64,000 nt of DNA, taken from Kalmusia sp. IMI 367209 (taxonomy: Eukaryota; Ascomycota; Dothideomycetes; Pleosporales; Didymosphaeriaceae). The notes beneath the pieces are model-generated. The model was given only the letters and a program-made list of their open reading frames with translations. It did no database searches and was not told the origin of the DNA. The stretch is taken from positions 494,626 to 558,625 of the forward strand of contig JAPEUQ010000021.1 of assembly GCA_027946365.1 (NCBI GenBank), in the 5' to 3' direction. The translations under genes and the position numbers were made by a program. The stretch's first letter is position 1, and every line of letters starts with the position of its first letter. Below are positions 31,162 through 42,100 of the stretch, piece by piece.

Positions 31162-33833
31162 ATGGATACACGCAGCGTGGAGCGGTCCCCGGTTTCCACA
31201 CCCATGCCTGCGCTCTCACCGGGAGCCAAGGAGCGCCTATTCCAATGCAACACGTGTAAACGTTCTTTCACCCGCGCGGACCACTTAATGCGTCATGTGA
31301 GATCGCGTAAGTGATTGATGACTCAGCCGCTTTGGGCGGCGTGGCAGCATGGCATCAAGCTTACATGGTTAGATACAAAGCAGAGGCCGTACGTGTGTCC
31401 CACCTGCTCCAAGGCCTTTGCCAGAGTGTAAGCAATCTCAAAATTATATACGGAGATGCACTAATTACCTCTGAAGAGATCTTCTGAAGAGGCATGCTGG
31501 AAATCACTCCTCAGAGAACGGGAAGAACCGGCCGCGGACCGAAGCTATCCGTGCAAATAGAACCGTGCAAGCATGCGAAGAATGTTCTAAGAGTCACCTC
31601 CGATGCGAAGACGCAAAACCATGCAGTCGATGCATTGGTAGGAACATCGCATGCCGCCCATTACCTGCAGTCCAACGTGAATTCGAAGCCGCGCAAGAGC
31701 TCGATGCTGCTCAGGAGCTTATGGACCTGTCTAACGACTTCGAACCTACAGACGCTGGTCTATGTCCTGAACAGCATTCAGAGCCACTCGCTTCATTAAT
31801 TCACAATGAGGACATGGTATACAGTGAACAATCGTCTTTTGACGGCTCCATGCCAGACTTCCTTCGTCACATGCCGCCGTTGGAAACTCCCCTTTCTGGC
31901 TATACCACACCTCAAAGACCTGTTGGCTCGACCATGAATTGGGACTTGGATTTTAGTAGGTTTGATTTTAGTCTGTTCGATTGCATAGTGCCCGATAACT
32001 TGATCGACACCTCTCCACTATTGGATGTTGGAACTACTCAGCAGACGGTAGTCAGATCCTATTATGACACTGATGCCACAGTGAGAGCACAAGCGTTTGA
32101 TCAGAGCGTGTGGCGCTATATGCCCCGAAGCCAGATCAACCAGAGGGTCACAGAAGAACCTAACATTGCAATCTCCGATGGAGACGGTGATGGTACTCCG
32201 CCATCACACGTTCCGCCTCGCATCGTCACAAGAGAGCGATTATCGTACACATCAAGAGATAGGCTTTTAGCTCTTATTCTTGAGATTTCAAGCCCAGCGA
32301 ACTCAAAACGAATTGCTGCAGGATTTCCATCACTGGATTTACTAGAGGGCATGGTGCAGATGTTCTTTACGAGCCCTTCGATCAAAGCCACGTCGTTCTT
32401 ACATGTCCCGACGTTTTCGTCGAATGAAATTCATCCCTTACTGCTCGCTTGCATAATATCAGCAGGTTCATCATCTGTATCCGATATATTATTACAGAAG
32501 CTCGGATTGGCACTGCATGAAACATCGCGTATCGCCATGGCAAATGCAATAGAGGAAGATAACAGTTCGATCCGAAATATCCAGTACTTACATGTGAGTT
32601 TTACTATGCGAAGAACGTTGACGGTGCTTGCTGAGTCATATACGTACAATATAGATGCAGCTGTTGATAGTGGAGATCGGCATGTGGAGCGGCATCAGTC
32701 GCAAGATGGAGATAGCAGAGAGTTTCCTTCAACCGCCAATTACGATGCTCCGTCGTGGTGGTCGATTTGGTCGCTCTATATGGAAGAAGATTGCACCGAC
32801 GACTGAGGATAAGGGGTTAGTGTTGCAAGACAAATGGAAGGAATGGGCGCTCCAAGAGTCCTGGGTTCGACTGGTCTTCCGCTATTTTGAGCTCGATCGA
32901 CAGTCCTCTATGGCTTTGCTCAAACCACCACTAATTTCGTATGGCGAGATGAAGTTGCCCCTCCCCCTCTCAGACGCCTTATGGCTTGCCCCATCAGCTA
33001 CCGCGTGGAAAGCGGCGTATCTACAAGATCCCACGCTTACAGCGAAAAGGCCTACTCTCTATGACTGCCTAGAGGACATGGAATACCTCAATTATCATCC
33101 AATAGCCAACAATGCTTATCTATACGCAATTTGGGGTATGGTTTGGGAATACAGACAATTGAAGTCGATCTCAGCACGAACGCAATTCGCCGACAGCTTG
33201 CTGCTCTCTTCTCGCCATCAAGAGTTGACTAAGCTTTGCGAGGATTTTCGAACGAGTCGCACCCAAATTAACGACTATGAGGAGATTCTGATCGAAGCTA
33301 TCCTCATGCATCTAAACGTTTCTGTTGAGGAAATACAGACCTTCGCTGGAATTGCAGGTCCAGAGGAAGCAAAGCACGCATATCCAATAGTGCGAGATGA
33401 AGTCTCAACAGCAGCGGCCCGGCAAGCTATATGGCATGCTTTCGATATCTTGAGAACCTTGGATGCATTCCCACGTGGCTCTCTTCAAAACTTTTACGCT
33501 ATGACTGCCTATCACGCTGCCCTGGTACTATGGGTATACGGTCTTCTCCGACGCACGGCTGACAGCAACACCTTGGATGACGACACGAGATTCTTCATTC
33601 TCGGGGAGGCTGATAAGAAAGTTATCTGGAGATTCATCAAATTGAATCGAGGAGAGCCTGCTATAAAAAGTAAAGTTACGCAAAATGTTATACCGCTATA
33701 CGACGCAGGTGGAGTCATTGAATCAGTTTTGCATATGTTGCGACATAATCATGACGCTACAAGAGGAGGTTGTCCATCTCTGGTCGAGAGTTTAGTACAG
33801 TTGATGGAGAGCCTGCGCTTGGCTTCAAAGTGA
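31162..33833 (+). CDS. transcription factor with two C2H2 fingers plus Zn2Cys6
   Basis: Exons 31162-31306, 31373-31427, 31477-32593 and 32655-33833 join in phase (introns 66, 49 and 61 nt), giving 831 aa. Finger 1 uses Cys29, Cys32, His45 and His49; finger 2, split by an intron, uses Cys57, Cys60, His73 and His77. A Zn2Cys6 binuclear cluster follows, with Cys at 100, 103, 110, 116, 119 and 126 in the standard CX2CX6CX5CX2CX6C spacing. The second half is a fungal-specific regulatory domain: IGMWSGISRKMEIAESFL, MLRRGGRF, WKEWALQESWVRLVFRYF and LPLPLSDALWLAPSA. This dual DNA-binding layout is a known fungal type. As the only regulator inside the cluster, next to the dioxygenase, it is the probable pathway-specific activator. 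The acidic stretch after the fingers may activate transcription. Confidence 0.92.
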
Positions 33834-34335
33834 GCATGTTTAAGAGTAGTCTCATGGGTGATGTGCCTCCAATTTCATGTACAGCTACTAGCACGGGTCC
33901 GGAATTCTTTCTTATAGCCATTGTGAAGGCTACAGGTAATAGGAAAGTTCACAGGTGGATTTTCAGCTCATCCCAGAGTGCAAGCCGCTGTCTAAGATTT
34001 TTTGGACTGCATTTCAAAGGTCTGACCTCGTTTTTAATAGTAATAAGATTAAGATTTATGGCTTTATAAGAACAAACCTCTATAAGGTCAATCTGGATAG
34101 TATATAATTCTATACCTGACTCTTTCACGATTGCCAAATTAAAGTATAAAGTTGGCTTAAATTTTAAAGTTAGTTTCAATATAAGACTTAGCTCAAATAG
34201 GAAATTTTCATATTAAATATAATAAATATTCAGAAAGACTTTTGTTTTAGAGGTGCTTACTAATCAATATTAGAGAATGCATAGGCTAGGAAAATGTCAC
34301 ATTTAAGCCAAACGTGACAGGGCCCTATATAGTAG
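33834..34335. other. AT-rich spacer
   Basis: Base composition shifts to AT/TA-rich here, like the RIP block far downstream, and no gene is seen. It ends where the P450 relic begins, so RIP or an insertion may have destroyed the 5' part of that gene. Confidence 0.4.
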
Positions 34336-34791
34336 GCGTCGCAACAACTACATCCGCCCGCACTTACCACCTTTAAGCGCCGCGTTATGAGAGATGTCAC
34401 GCTATCAGATGGTACGGTATTACTAAACGGCATCTCAATCGAAGTGGACGCTTCGGCTCGCTACCATGACCCAGACTCTTTCGAAAGCCCCCATCTTTCG
34501 TCTGGCAGGGCAAACGCAACAGAAAATCGCCCATCAATATATCGCTTCAATCAAGATTATGTCTTCTGGGGTCAAGGAGAGCACGCTTGTTCAGGTCAGA
34601 TATGTCCGCGCTCAAATCTCTGGTTGAAGTCACTAAATCTACAAGGACGCTTCTTAGCTGCCAACAAAATCAAGACTCTGCTAGCCATGTTTTTGTTAGA
34701 CTATGACGTGGAGCTGCCACTAGGCATAGAAACACCTGCAGATGTCCACGTCGGTACTTTTGTAAGTGAACAAAAGATATCGGAAGTATAG
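34336..34791 (+). pseudogene. C-terminal relic of a cytochrome P450
   Basis: Open from just after a TAG at 34333-34335. The frame reads ASQQLHPPALTTFKRRV and then DVTLSDGTVLL, which is the region downstream of the ExxR helix, followed by HDPDSFESPH (PERF region) and the haem loop WGQGEHACSG with its Cys ligand. A 51 nt intron at 34595-34645 (GTCAGA donor, CTAAAT branch) joins CSG to RFLAANKIKTLLAMFLLDYD in frame, the normal helix L. The upstream 300 or more residues (membrane anchor, I helix) are missing. Without them it cannot work. Its position at the end of the catabolic cluster suggests a former P450 step, but capture by chance is possible. Confidence 0.75.
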
Positions 34792-35433
34792 TCACTAAGA
34801 AAGGCATAGATAAATCCGAACCCTACGCAATGATTCTTGCTAAGCGAGCTCAAATCTAGTCAAGATCAGTGATTTTATCGTGGGGCTGCTCGTTGTCATG
34901 TTTAGAGTGTTAAGATCCTACCGACCGAATCTTAGGCTGGCATGTGTAGTTGGTCTTGATGAATTTGTTTACATAGACTCCTGCAACTCTGGCGGTTTGA
35001 ACGCTCATTTATGGCTCAAATCACACATGTAGTCGCTCTGGGAACATTGTTTGGCAATATTGTAGCCTACTTTTAGTTTAACACAAGCGTAGAGACTGGT
35101 CAGTAGTGGGAGATGCGAGACGATCTTGTTGAGCTTTTACGCGTTAGACTTTAACTTGAGCCAAAGCTGTGCGGACTTAATATAGCTGCTCCCGAATATC
35201 TCCTAGCAATACCTGCTGGTTTTACCCCAACCCTACTGTCTCATCGAGCGAAAAATCCAGCATTCTTAAAGACTTTAAAAGTCTAGCTCGATAAAACTTG
35301 CAATAGTTCTATGGTTTGAGTATGCGAGTACTTGCGCTATTGCGATTTTGCGGTAATGAAGACTACGAATTCCAGGCTCAGTGGGCAACATTCAACAAGG
35401 TACTAATCGACGTTTATGTGCTGTTTGGACCTT
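34792..35433. other. intergenic
   Basis: Moderately AT-rich, no supported gene. It separates the P450 relic from the 3' end of the lactonase-like gene. Confidence 0.4.
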
Positions 35434-36774
35434 CTAATCTAGCCATACCACATTCGCTGGACCTATGCCCAGACTCAAGTGCGCGACCGCTGCCGCACTC
35501 TTCCCATCCTCGTTAATCTTCCACACCTCCACGAAGTTTGATCCGCTATCCGTGATTGCGAAATACTGTTCACTGAACAGTGCAGGTGCAACAGCATTGG
35601 CAGAGCCGCCACTAGCAGTGGTAGGACCCAGAAAGAGTTGTTCCGTTATGACGCCACTGGTAGCATCGAGTGCGAACACTGAGACATATCCTAGTGCTGA
35701 AGTCGACCGAGAGCGCGTTCCGGTGATGATATATTTCGGACTCAAAGAGCTGCTGTTTGTAGAAGGAATTGAAAACAAGGCTTCGTCAGCCCAATAAGAG
35801 GACGTATTTGTGAAACCTAGGTAGCATTAGCAAGTTTAGGCAGGAATAACTTAGTCAACATACCGGCCGGAAGTAGAGAGTACGTAGAATTCATGTCAGT
35901 CAGCAAGCCACTCTCATTGTCTCTTGCGTATACAGCTAATGAATTCGCCTCCTCGTAGACAACATACACCCATTCACCGTTCGGATGAACCGCAAGATGC
36001 CGAGGGTTTGCCCCCGAAGGTGCAATGAGACGTTGCAGGTTTTGCGCCGTTTCTGTCGTGCTATCGTAGGAATGCGTCCAGACGGAGTTACCCATGTCAT
36101 CGGCGGAATACATGAACTTGTTGTCGGGGCTCAAGTCGAGACCGTGCCTGATTTTGAGGTTTGAAGTCAGTAAAGGACGGGTTGCTGCGTGCTCGAACGT
36201 TACTAACACTCCGGAGGTGCCATTGTAGGTCAAATTCGCCGCGACACTCTGTAGCGCACCCGAAGTGTCTACCGTAACAGCCTGCGCTGAGCATCCGGTA
36301 CTATATGCCACACCAAACACTGTATATGGGTCGATGGATCCTGCAGCAATGAAGTTTGCGTTTTGGCCTGGAGAACGTCAATTCGCTAGTCAATAAGAAC
36401 ACAGAATCTGTAACCGACAGGTAGAGGGCAGAATTACGTTGCTTGTGTACGTCAAGCTTTTGTTTGCTGTGATAGCGTAGCTCTGATACTGCCCGGTGGT
36501 GGCCACATAGATGTTCTCCTTCCGTTTCTAGCCCTTATAAGTCCCGTGCTGAGTGTCGGGGGATAGATAATTCGTAACGTACATCCATGGCGATCCATTT
36601 CGACCCCGAAGAGGTTTGCGCAGTGATGTTGTTCACCACACTCAGGGTATTTGCTGCATCATCGAATTCCACGCCAACGATCGTACTTCCCGCAAAAAAG
36701 CCAGAGAAAAAATAATGTTTGCTACCAAGAACAGTCGGAAGAGCAATGAACGACGAGACCAACAAGAGACGCAT
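35434..36774 (-). CDS. secreted carboxy-cis,cis-muconate cyclase-like beta-propeller
   Basis: Exons 36774-36583, 36527-36419, 36367-35864 and 35816-35434 join in phase (introns 55, 51 and 47 nt), giving 395 aa, the usual length. A signal peptide (MRLLLVSSFIALPTVLG) opens the protein. Propeller blades are visible: ENIYVATTGQYQSYAIT, NANFIAAGSIDPYTVFG, LKIRHGLDLSPDNKFMYSAD, NPRHLAVHPNGEWVYVVYE and FAITDSGSNFVEVWKI, which match the lactonase family (7-bladed; 3-carboxymuconate cyclase of fungi). Enzymes of this family lactonise muconates from catechol-type ring cleavage or open lactones. The second intron uses a GTCGGT donor, the least certain junction. It lies 1.6 kb beyond the regulator and may extend the aromatic catabolic cluster, although its secretion signal suggests an extracellular or cell-wall role. 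Confidence 0.85.
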
Positions 36775-37534
36775 CTTGGCTGTAGGCCCACGAGTGAGTT
36801 AGACGTCTATAGTCGTCGATCAAGCATATATAAGCCTCTTGGTGCCCTGCAATGGGCGGGAGGACCCGTGCCTGTACAGCATACCCAAGGTACCACGCAA
36901 GTGTTTCATGTTTCTCCCCTTTTCATTGGTCCATTGCTGGAAACGCGCTGTTTTGCGAAGATCAAGAACTACCGAAATTGGCCGAACTAGATCAAGAGGG
37001 GAATGGCTGCAATGATTCGTAAGTGCGACACGCAAGCGAACAAGCCTGAACGCGCTTCAATTAGCAACAAATCCATATGGAACTTTGATTGGTTCTGTTG
37101 CGCACGCCCAGCCTTGATTCGTTGCAGTGAGAGGAGGCTTTGCTGCGCCCATTGGCACTAGCCAACTGTTCTGCCTCGCCATGTGCGGGGAAAACGTCCA
37201 GTGAGTGTGACGCTTGTTCAGCCGCGCGTGTACAGTGGTTGAATGAATAGCATCAGGTGTAAGCTAGCTATCGTTTTAAGATCGCGGTCATATTTTTTGC
37301 TTTCTATGAAGAACATCCTTGTTCTTACTGATGTCGCCATTCAATGGGAAACATTAGGATTCTAACTGAGTCATGACACATTGTATATCTAAACCCTAGA
37401 ACAGGCCCTAATAAATGCTCAAAATGGTTCCGCCCTCAAAACGACGCTTCACGCATCGTGAAATAACGCCTATGAAATGCATCCATAACAAAATTAGGAG
37501 GGTGAAGAAAGCAGCACCACAAAGTCAACCAAGC
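36775..37534. other. intergenic
   Basis: Upstream region of the lactonase-like gene and downstream region of the HAD gene. A TATATAAG box at about 36826-36833 lies some 50 bp upstream of the lactonase ATG. No gene is supported. Confidence 0.4.
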
Positions 37535-38579
37535 CTATGCAGCGACACCCTCGACAGGAGCCTTTAGCTGCGTAAAGGTTTCGGGCCAGATGAGTGGCTT
37601 CTCCTCCTTAGGTGTCATAGCCGCGAAGAGAGGAACATTCTTCTTGCTGCTTGCCCTGCGCCACATGTTTGCGCGAGGGTTGAAGTTTGAAGGCAGACCC
37701 TTCCCTTGTGTCTTCGCCTCGTCCATCTTCGCAATCTTAATGACCTCACGCTGGATATCGGCAAATGTGTTGAAGGCGATGTAGGGAAGCCTGTTCTCGA
37801 CGCAATACTCCTCGAGGCGGAGACCACGTCGGGCGAAGAGAACATCGGCTTCGCGTGCGGCAGGGAGATCTGAGACGCCGTCGCCGATGAAAATGATCAT
37901 GGGGATAGTGCCATCGTCGCTTTGGAGCCTAGCCTCGTCCTTGAAGTCGTTGATTGACTTGGCCTTGTCGTGGCCGAGCTCGTTGTCGTGAAGCCAGACG
38001 GGTTTCCATTCGCTGCCGTCAATAGAGATGGTGGCATCATTGGCGACAATGTCGATGTGCTTGGAGTCTTCCTCGCCGAGGAAGTGGTCGAGCACTCTTC
38101 GGAGGACGGGTTTGAGACCGGCGGAGATAACGTTGAAGGGAATGCCGTTATTGATACAGAACTGGTGGAAGGTCTTGAAGTCGACATCGATCTCGAGCGC
38201 CTTCTTCATCACCTCGAAGCCATCGTCGAAGGGAACATCGAGGGAGCCCCACATCTCTTCGGACACATCGCGAAAGGATCGCTCGCCGCTGTGAATCTGT
38301 TCATCAAGTTGTTGTCGTCGCTCGGTTCCGCAACCAAAAGCGTTGAAAAGGATGTGGCCAGTATCTTGCATGAAGATGGTTCCATCGAAATCTAGAGCGC
38401 ATTAGCGTTCTTCTTTTCTTCGCGATAAATAAGGAGAATTCTTGCAACGCACCTGAGAAGCAAATGATCTTTCGCTTAGTGCCAATATTTGAGGTATCGA
38501 CTAGATCGTCCTGTGAAGTCAACATGGTGGGCTGTGATTTGACCTCAACGGTCGGAGGGGTAATTGCGATAGGAGCCAT
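37535..38579 (-). CDS. HAD-superfamily phosphatase
   Basis: Exons 38579-38453 and 38391-37535 join in phase 1 across a 61 nt intron, giving 327 aa from the ATG at 38579 (MAPIAITPPTVEV). An ATG at 38660 is in frame and would add 27 residues, possibly a targeting peptide. The catalytic motif I, KIICFSDFDGTIF, is split by the intron (DFDGT holds the nucleophilic Asp and the acid Asp); motif II is near FNVISAGLKPV, and motif IV is IFIGDGVSDLPAAREAD. The core resembles phosphoserine-phosphatase/MTNX-like HAD enzymes acting on small phosphorylated metabolites. An extended C-terminus (RANMWRRASSKKN) is fungal. Probably cytosolic housekeeping; substrate unknown. It is not obviously linked to the catabolic cluster. 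Confidence 0.85.
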
Positions 38580-40128
38580 GATAATTGTTGTGTGGATTTC
38601 TAGGGCGGCTGGAAAGGTACGAAGTCTATTCGCTACGCTGGTTTGTGAAGCAAGTACCATCAAAGTTCGTACGGGTGATCGCTACTTAAAAACGCACACT
38701 GACAGAGTGGGCCTTCCACGGGCCTTCGCCGCTACTATGACAGCATCGTGAACGTTCCCAAGACAAGCGACGCTCGTACTCAAAAATTTACGATAGCAAT
38801 GTCGGAAGGAGCCAAAATCTGACGCACGTCGGCCGCGGATAGTGCGATAGCGGCTCGTCTCGTGGTACTTCAGACCAAAGTGCTCGAGCTGACCGCTGTG
38901 ATTGGTGCTGAGGCCACAATAGCGCAGAAGGATGCGCCTTGACGTCACTGGTGGAACTGTTCAGGATGCGATTTTCGACCCAGTTCGTGGTCTCTGTAGT
39001 GGGGCTCTGCTAGAACGACAATAAACTCTCGTTGGCACGGGTCATTCTACCTCCTGTGCTGGTCTCCATCATGCATGCTCAATGGGATAAGAGGGGCAGT
39101 GTTCCCAGGTAAATGGGCAGTCACGCTGTTGTAGACGTTGCTTGTCTTCGTTCACGATCTCTCCATCGATCCCGCGTCCCACGCGAAAAGCGGATCGTTG
39201 AGGCGAAAATCTCCATTGCTTTTCAGCCGCCGTTGGTCTGTGCCTGGCAAAACTGCGGCGGGACAGTAAGCCTCTTGCACTAGGATCTCTGCGGTCGAGA
39301 CTACGGTCTAGGCTAGATGTATACAAGCGAATGTTTTAATTTAGATATATCAAGAGTTAGATTATATTATAGCTACTATACTATACAAGAAATATGGTAA
39401 TAATAATATTAATATAACCTAACCTGCGTTGATATAATTAAAACTCGTTCATTGCTCTGTACTGTAACTATCACGAAACGAAAAAACGAGTCCAACAACA
39501 ACGGAAAGACAAGCGCATTAATGCAAAAAATGTGAGCAAAGGAAGTGGAAGGGTGGGATCCCCCGGCAATACAATGCGTACAGAAGCCGGCGTGCTGCCG
39601 CATGGGCCTTATGACTCAATCCTTTCCACGCGAATTATGTACCCTTGGGGCCTACTGGACGGGGATCATTTGGACCCTGACACATTGGCGACCGGGGGTG
39701 CATAAGCTTTACGGCGTCGTTTCGTCCAGAACCAGGAGTATTGTTGAACTGAAAATCGATACTGGCAGAAATGTACAATGCCGGTTATGGAGCGGAAGAC
39801 TTAGTGCCCGCTGCTTCGATGTGAGCGAGAGGGCGGGCACGATAAGATTCAAGTTGCGGATTGAATCAACCAGAAAATGCGATATTCGATTTCTAACGGC
39901 TGCCCCTACAATTATGCAATCGATTCGGGAGACCACAAATGGAGACCTGAAGTTACCCGTTGGTCAATGGAAGGTCACAGAGAGACTAGTATCTTGGCTG
40001 CCATTCTGGGCAAGCGCATTCCCGTCGGCAGATCTCACGACACGAAACTATCATCCATCAATTCATCCGCTCATTCAAGATGAAATACTTTTCATCTTCC
40101 AAGAGACCACATAATAGTTTCGACGACG
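38580..40128. other. intergenic; one doubtful plus-strand frame
   Basis: 39300-39500 is AT-rich and without frames. A plus-strand frame at 39545-40114 is fairly long but has no motif or signal and could be 5' sequence of the arrestin-like gene. A second short frame from ATG 40080 (MKYFSSSKRPHNSFDDDEA) ends beside the arrestin start in another phase; it would be a natural N-terminus if one base were wrong near 40135. Confidence 0.35.
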
Positions 40129-41364
40129 ATGAAGCATGTCAAGCTGACTCTGTATGCACAGGATCATTACTCCACGACAGCGCTCAACGCACCAACACTC
40201 GCTGGCCAAGTCAAGCTTCATGATATCATTCATGATGCGGGTCTGTGGCCCCTAAACATCGAAATCCATCTTCTTAGAATCGTCCGACTCGATACGCTTA
40301 CAACATGTCGTCAGGGATGGAATCAGGCAAAAAAGATACCTCCAGTTAATAAACGATCAGAACGTGACATATTCGACGCGGGCGAGAGCATTGTTGCATG
40401 GTCGACTTGCTCGAGTGCCAATGATGTTCGCATCGAGAGGGAAACTGCGACATACATATTTCGGTTATCAATGCCTACATCACTCTTGCCCACGTCTGGG
40501 TCACGATCGATCGGTGTATCTTATGCGCTACGCGCCAAGTGCACATTCGCCTGCGGGCAGTCACTTCGAGCAACTCATAATGTGCAAGTGTCACACCCAG
40601 AAAGCTACGACTTTCTTCCTGAACTGTCTCGACGATTTGCATTCCCCTCCACCTCGCTCTCTGTCATGATCAGCTTCGGGGAAACGAGGAAAGGAACTGA
40701 GGTTTCCATTCCAACAATGGTCTACCTAAGCGGAACAAGATTACCCTCACGTCGCAATAACGAGAGACGCATGATCCTACCTAGAATGGTGAGATGGGAA
40801 GTTGAAGAGGCAATGTCAGCGACACTATTCTCCCCACACGGTCTCGACTACATCGCTTCGTCGACACGACAGACTACACGTCGAATTAGCCGTGGAAGGC
40901 TTCATCCCAACCTACAGGAAACCCTACAAGAGAGTGAAAGCAAGTTCGCTCTAAATATCCGTCTAGGTGGAAAAGCTAAACAGGCGTACACGTCTACCTT
41001 CACGGTGTCGAACAAAAACCCGTTACACTCGTTACTTGCCACATCCTCTCCCAATGCAGCATTTCTTGAACATTCCCGAGCACCAACTTTTGAAAACCCC
41101 CAATCAGCAAAGTTCGAGACTTCCCACGCAATATTCGTAATACAACGTACATATCGACTGAAGATATGCCTTGACATGGTCGAAGACGTATATGATCCAA
41201 CATCAAAGGGTTTATTGGAACGGAACGGTCCAAGTTCCATGCTGAGGGTGGAATGTCCTCTCTCCCTACAGATCGCCACGAATGCCGCGTATACGTACGA
41301 TCCGCCGCCTTCTTATGGCAGGTTGATACATGCTCCTCCTGCTTATGAAGACGTGTTAGACTAG
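40129..41364 (+). CDS. arrestin-related (ART-like) protein with PPxY motifs
   Basis: One frame of 411 aa. The N-terminal half has features of the fungal arrestin fold: LAGQVKLHDIIHDAG, EIHLLRIVRLDT and IFRLSMPTSLLPTSGSRSIGVSYAL, the strand-helix region where arrestins carry a Pro/Ser-Phe loop. The C-terminal half (FALNIRLGG, LKICLDMVEDVYD, SMLRVECPLSLQI) fits the second arrestin domain. The last 25 residues contain DPPPSYG and APPAYED, two PPxY motifs that in yeast ART proteins recruit the WW domains of the Rsp5 ubiquitin ligase. I infer an adaptor for ubiquitin-dependent turnover of plasma-membrane transporters. The start may lie further upstream, since arrestin N-termini are usually longer and a plausible in-phase-but-one frame begins at 40080. 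Confidence 0.65.
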   Translation: MKHVKLTLYAQDHYSTTALNAPTLAGQVKLHDIIHDAGLWPLNIEIHLLRIVRLDTLTTCRQGWNQAKKIPPVNKRSERDIFDAGESIVAWSTCSSANDVRIERETATYIFRLSMPTSLLPTSGSRSIGVSYALRAKCTFACGQSLRATHNVQVSHPESYDFLPELSRRFAFPSTSLSVMISFGETRKGTEVSIPTMVYLSGTRLPSRRNNERRMILPRMVRWEVEEAMSATLFSPHGLDYIASSTRQTTRRISRGRLHPNLQETLQESESKFALNIRLGGKAKQAYTSTFTVSNKNPLHSLLATSSPNAAFLEHSRAPTFENPQSAKFETSHAIFVIQRTYRLKICLDMVEDVYDPTSKGLLERNGPSSMLRVECPLSLQIATNAAYTYDPPPSYGRLIHAPPAYEDVLD

Positions 41365-41883
41365 CTAATAGGTCTGTTTTCGTGAGTCGAGATGTTGGTC
41401 TATGAAGATCCTCAAGGGATACTCACCAGGCGCTGCTAGCCTTGACATCGAGCAGGTTGTTGATGGACACTGGATGGATATCTGAGCGACAAGATTATGG
41501 AGCTCGTGGGCGCACAGATATTTACAGATGATCGGTAAATCATAAGGTCGACTAGGAGGCCGCAATGTCCAGATTACTAGGCAAGAGTGAGCGTTGAGCA
41601 TGTGCATACGGGTAGCGGTATTCGATAATTCTGCCCAGAGAAGCCCCTTGGGCTGAATTCGCGCACTCCAGTATCGTAAGCATCGTCGTTTTAAGGCCTT
41701 GAGAGAGGTACAGCCGTCGTTTTCTGTAAGGATAATGCTGTCTGAAATGAGCGGGAGACGAAAGGCCTTTTGAGGTGGCAAAGACGTTTGTTATTGGTCT
41801 ATAGCCCCACTTTTGGGCGCGTTACACAAGTCGGCCCAATGTCGCACTCGCGTTCAGTCTCAAACACACTTCCTACAACAACT
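41365..41883. other. intergenic; unassigned minus-strand frame
   Basis: A minus-strand frame (41365-41781) abuts the arrestin gene tail to tail. It has no recognisable motif. I do not call it a gene. Confidence 0.35.
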
Positions 41884-42100
41884 CTAGGATGTCACGGCAA
41901 GGTATGCGACGTCGGCTGCTATCTCACCGCTCGCAAGTATAAGGATGGTCTTGGCGTTCTAGAACTGGGCACTTGATTTGAAATCGGCCGAGTGAATGAA
42001 CCCAGAAACATTTTCGATCCCGTTCAGGGCCACGATGTTTGGATGGACGTGCAGCCCTGTACATATTGCGACAGCGTCATAAACCCACTCTCGTCATTCA
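41884..42100 (-). pseudogene. relic of a flavin-containing monooxygenase
   Basis: The minus strand reads YDAVAICTGLHVHPNI, then GIENVSGFIHSADFK, a TAG stop, NAKTILILASGEIAADVAYLAV, and another TAG. This is the middle of a fungal FMO: the CSGxH-like strand, the FHS/HSxxFK motif and the second (NADPH) Rossmann motif, which should read GxGETGxD but shows A and I replacing Gly. Neither the FAD-binding N-terminus nor the C-terminal third was found. The relic sits at the edge of the RIP block. One TAG replaces what could have been a Trp or Gln codon, as RIP would cause. Confidence 0.6.

Noticed and set aside
36368..36418. Reading the lactonase-like gene with the GTAATT donor before the VILPS codons
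   Set aside because: That donor is in phase 0 and breaks the frame of the next exon, whereas GTCGGT at 36418 keeps it.
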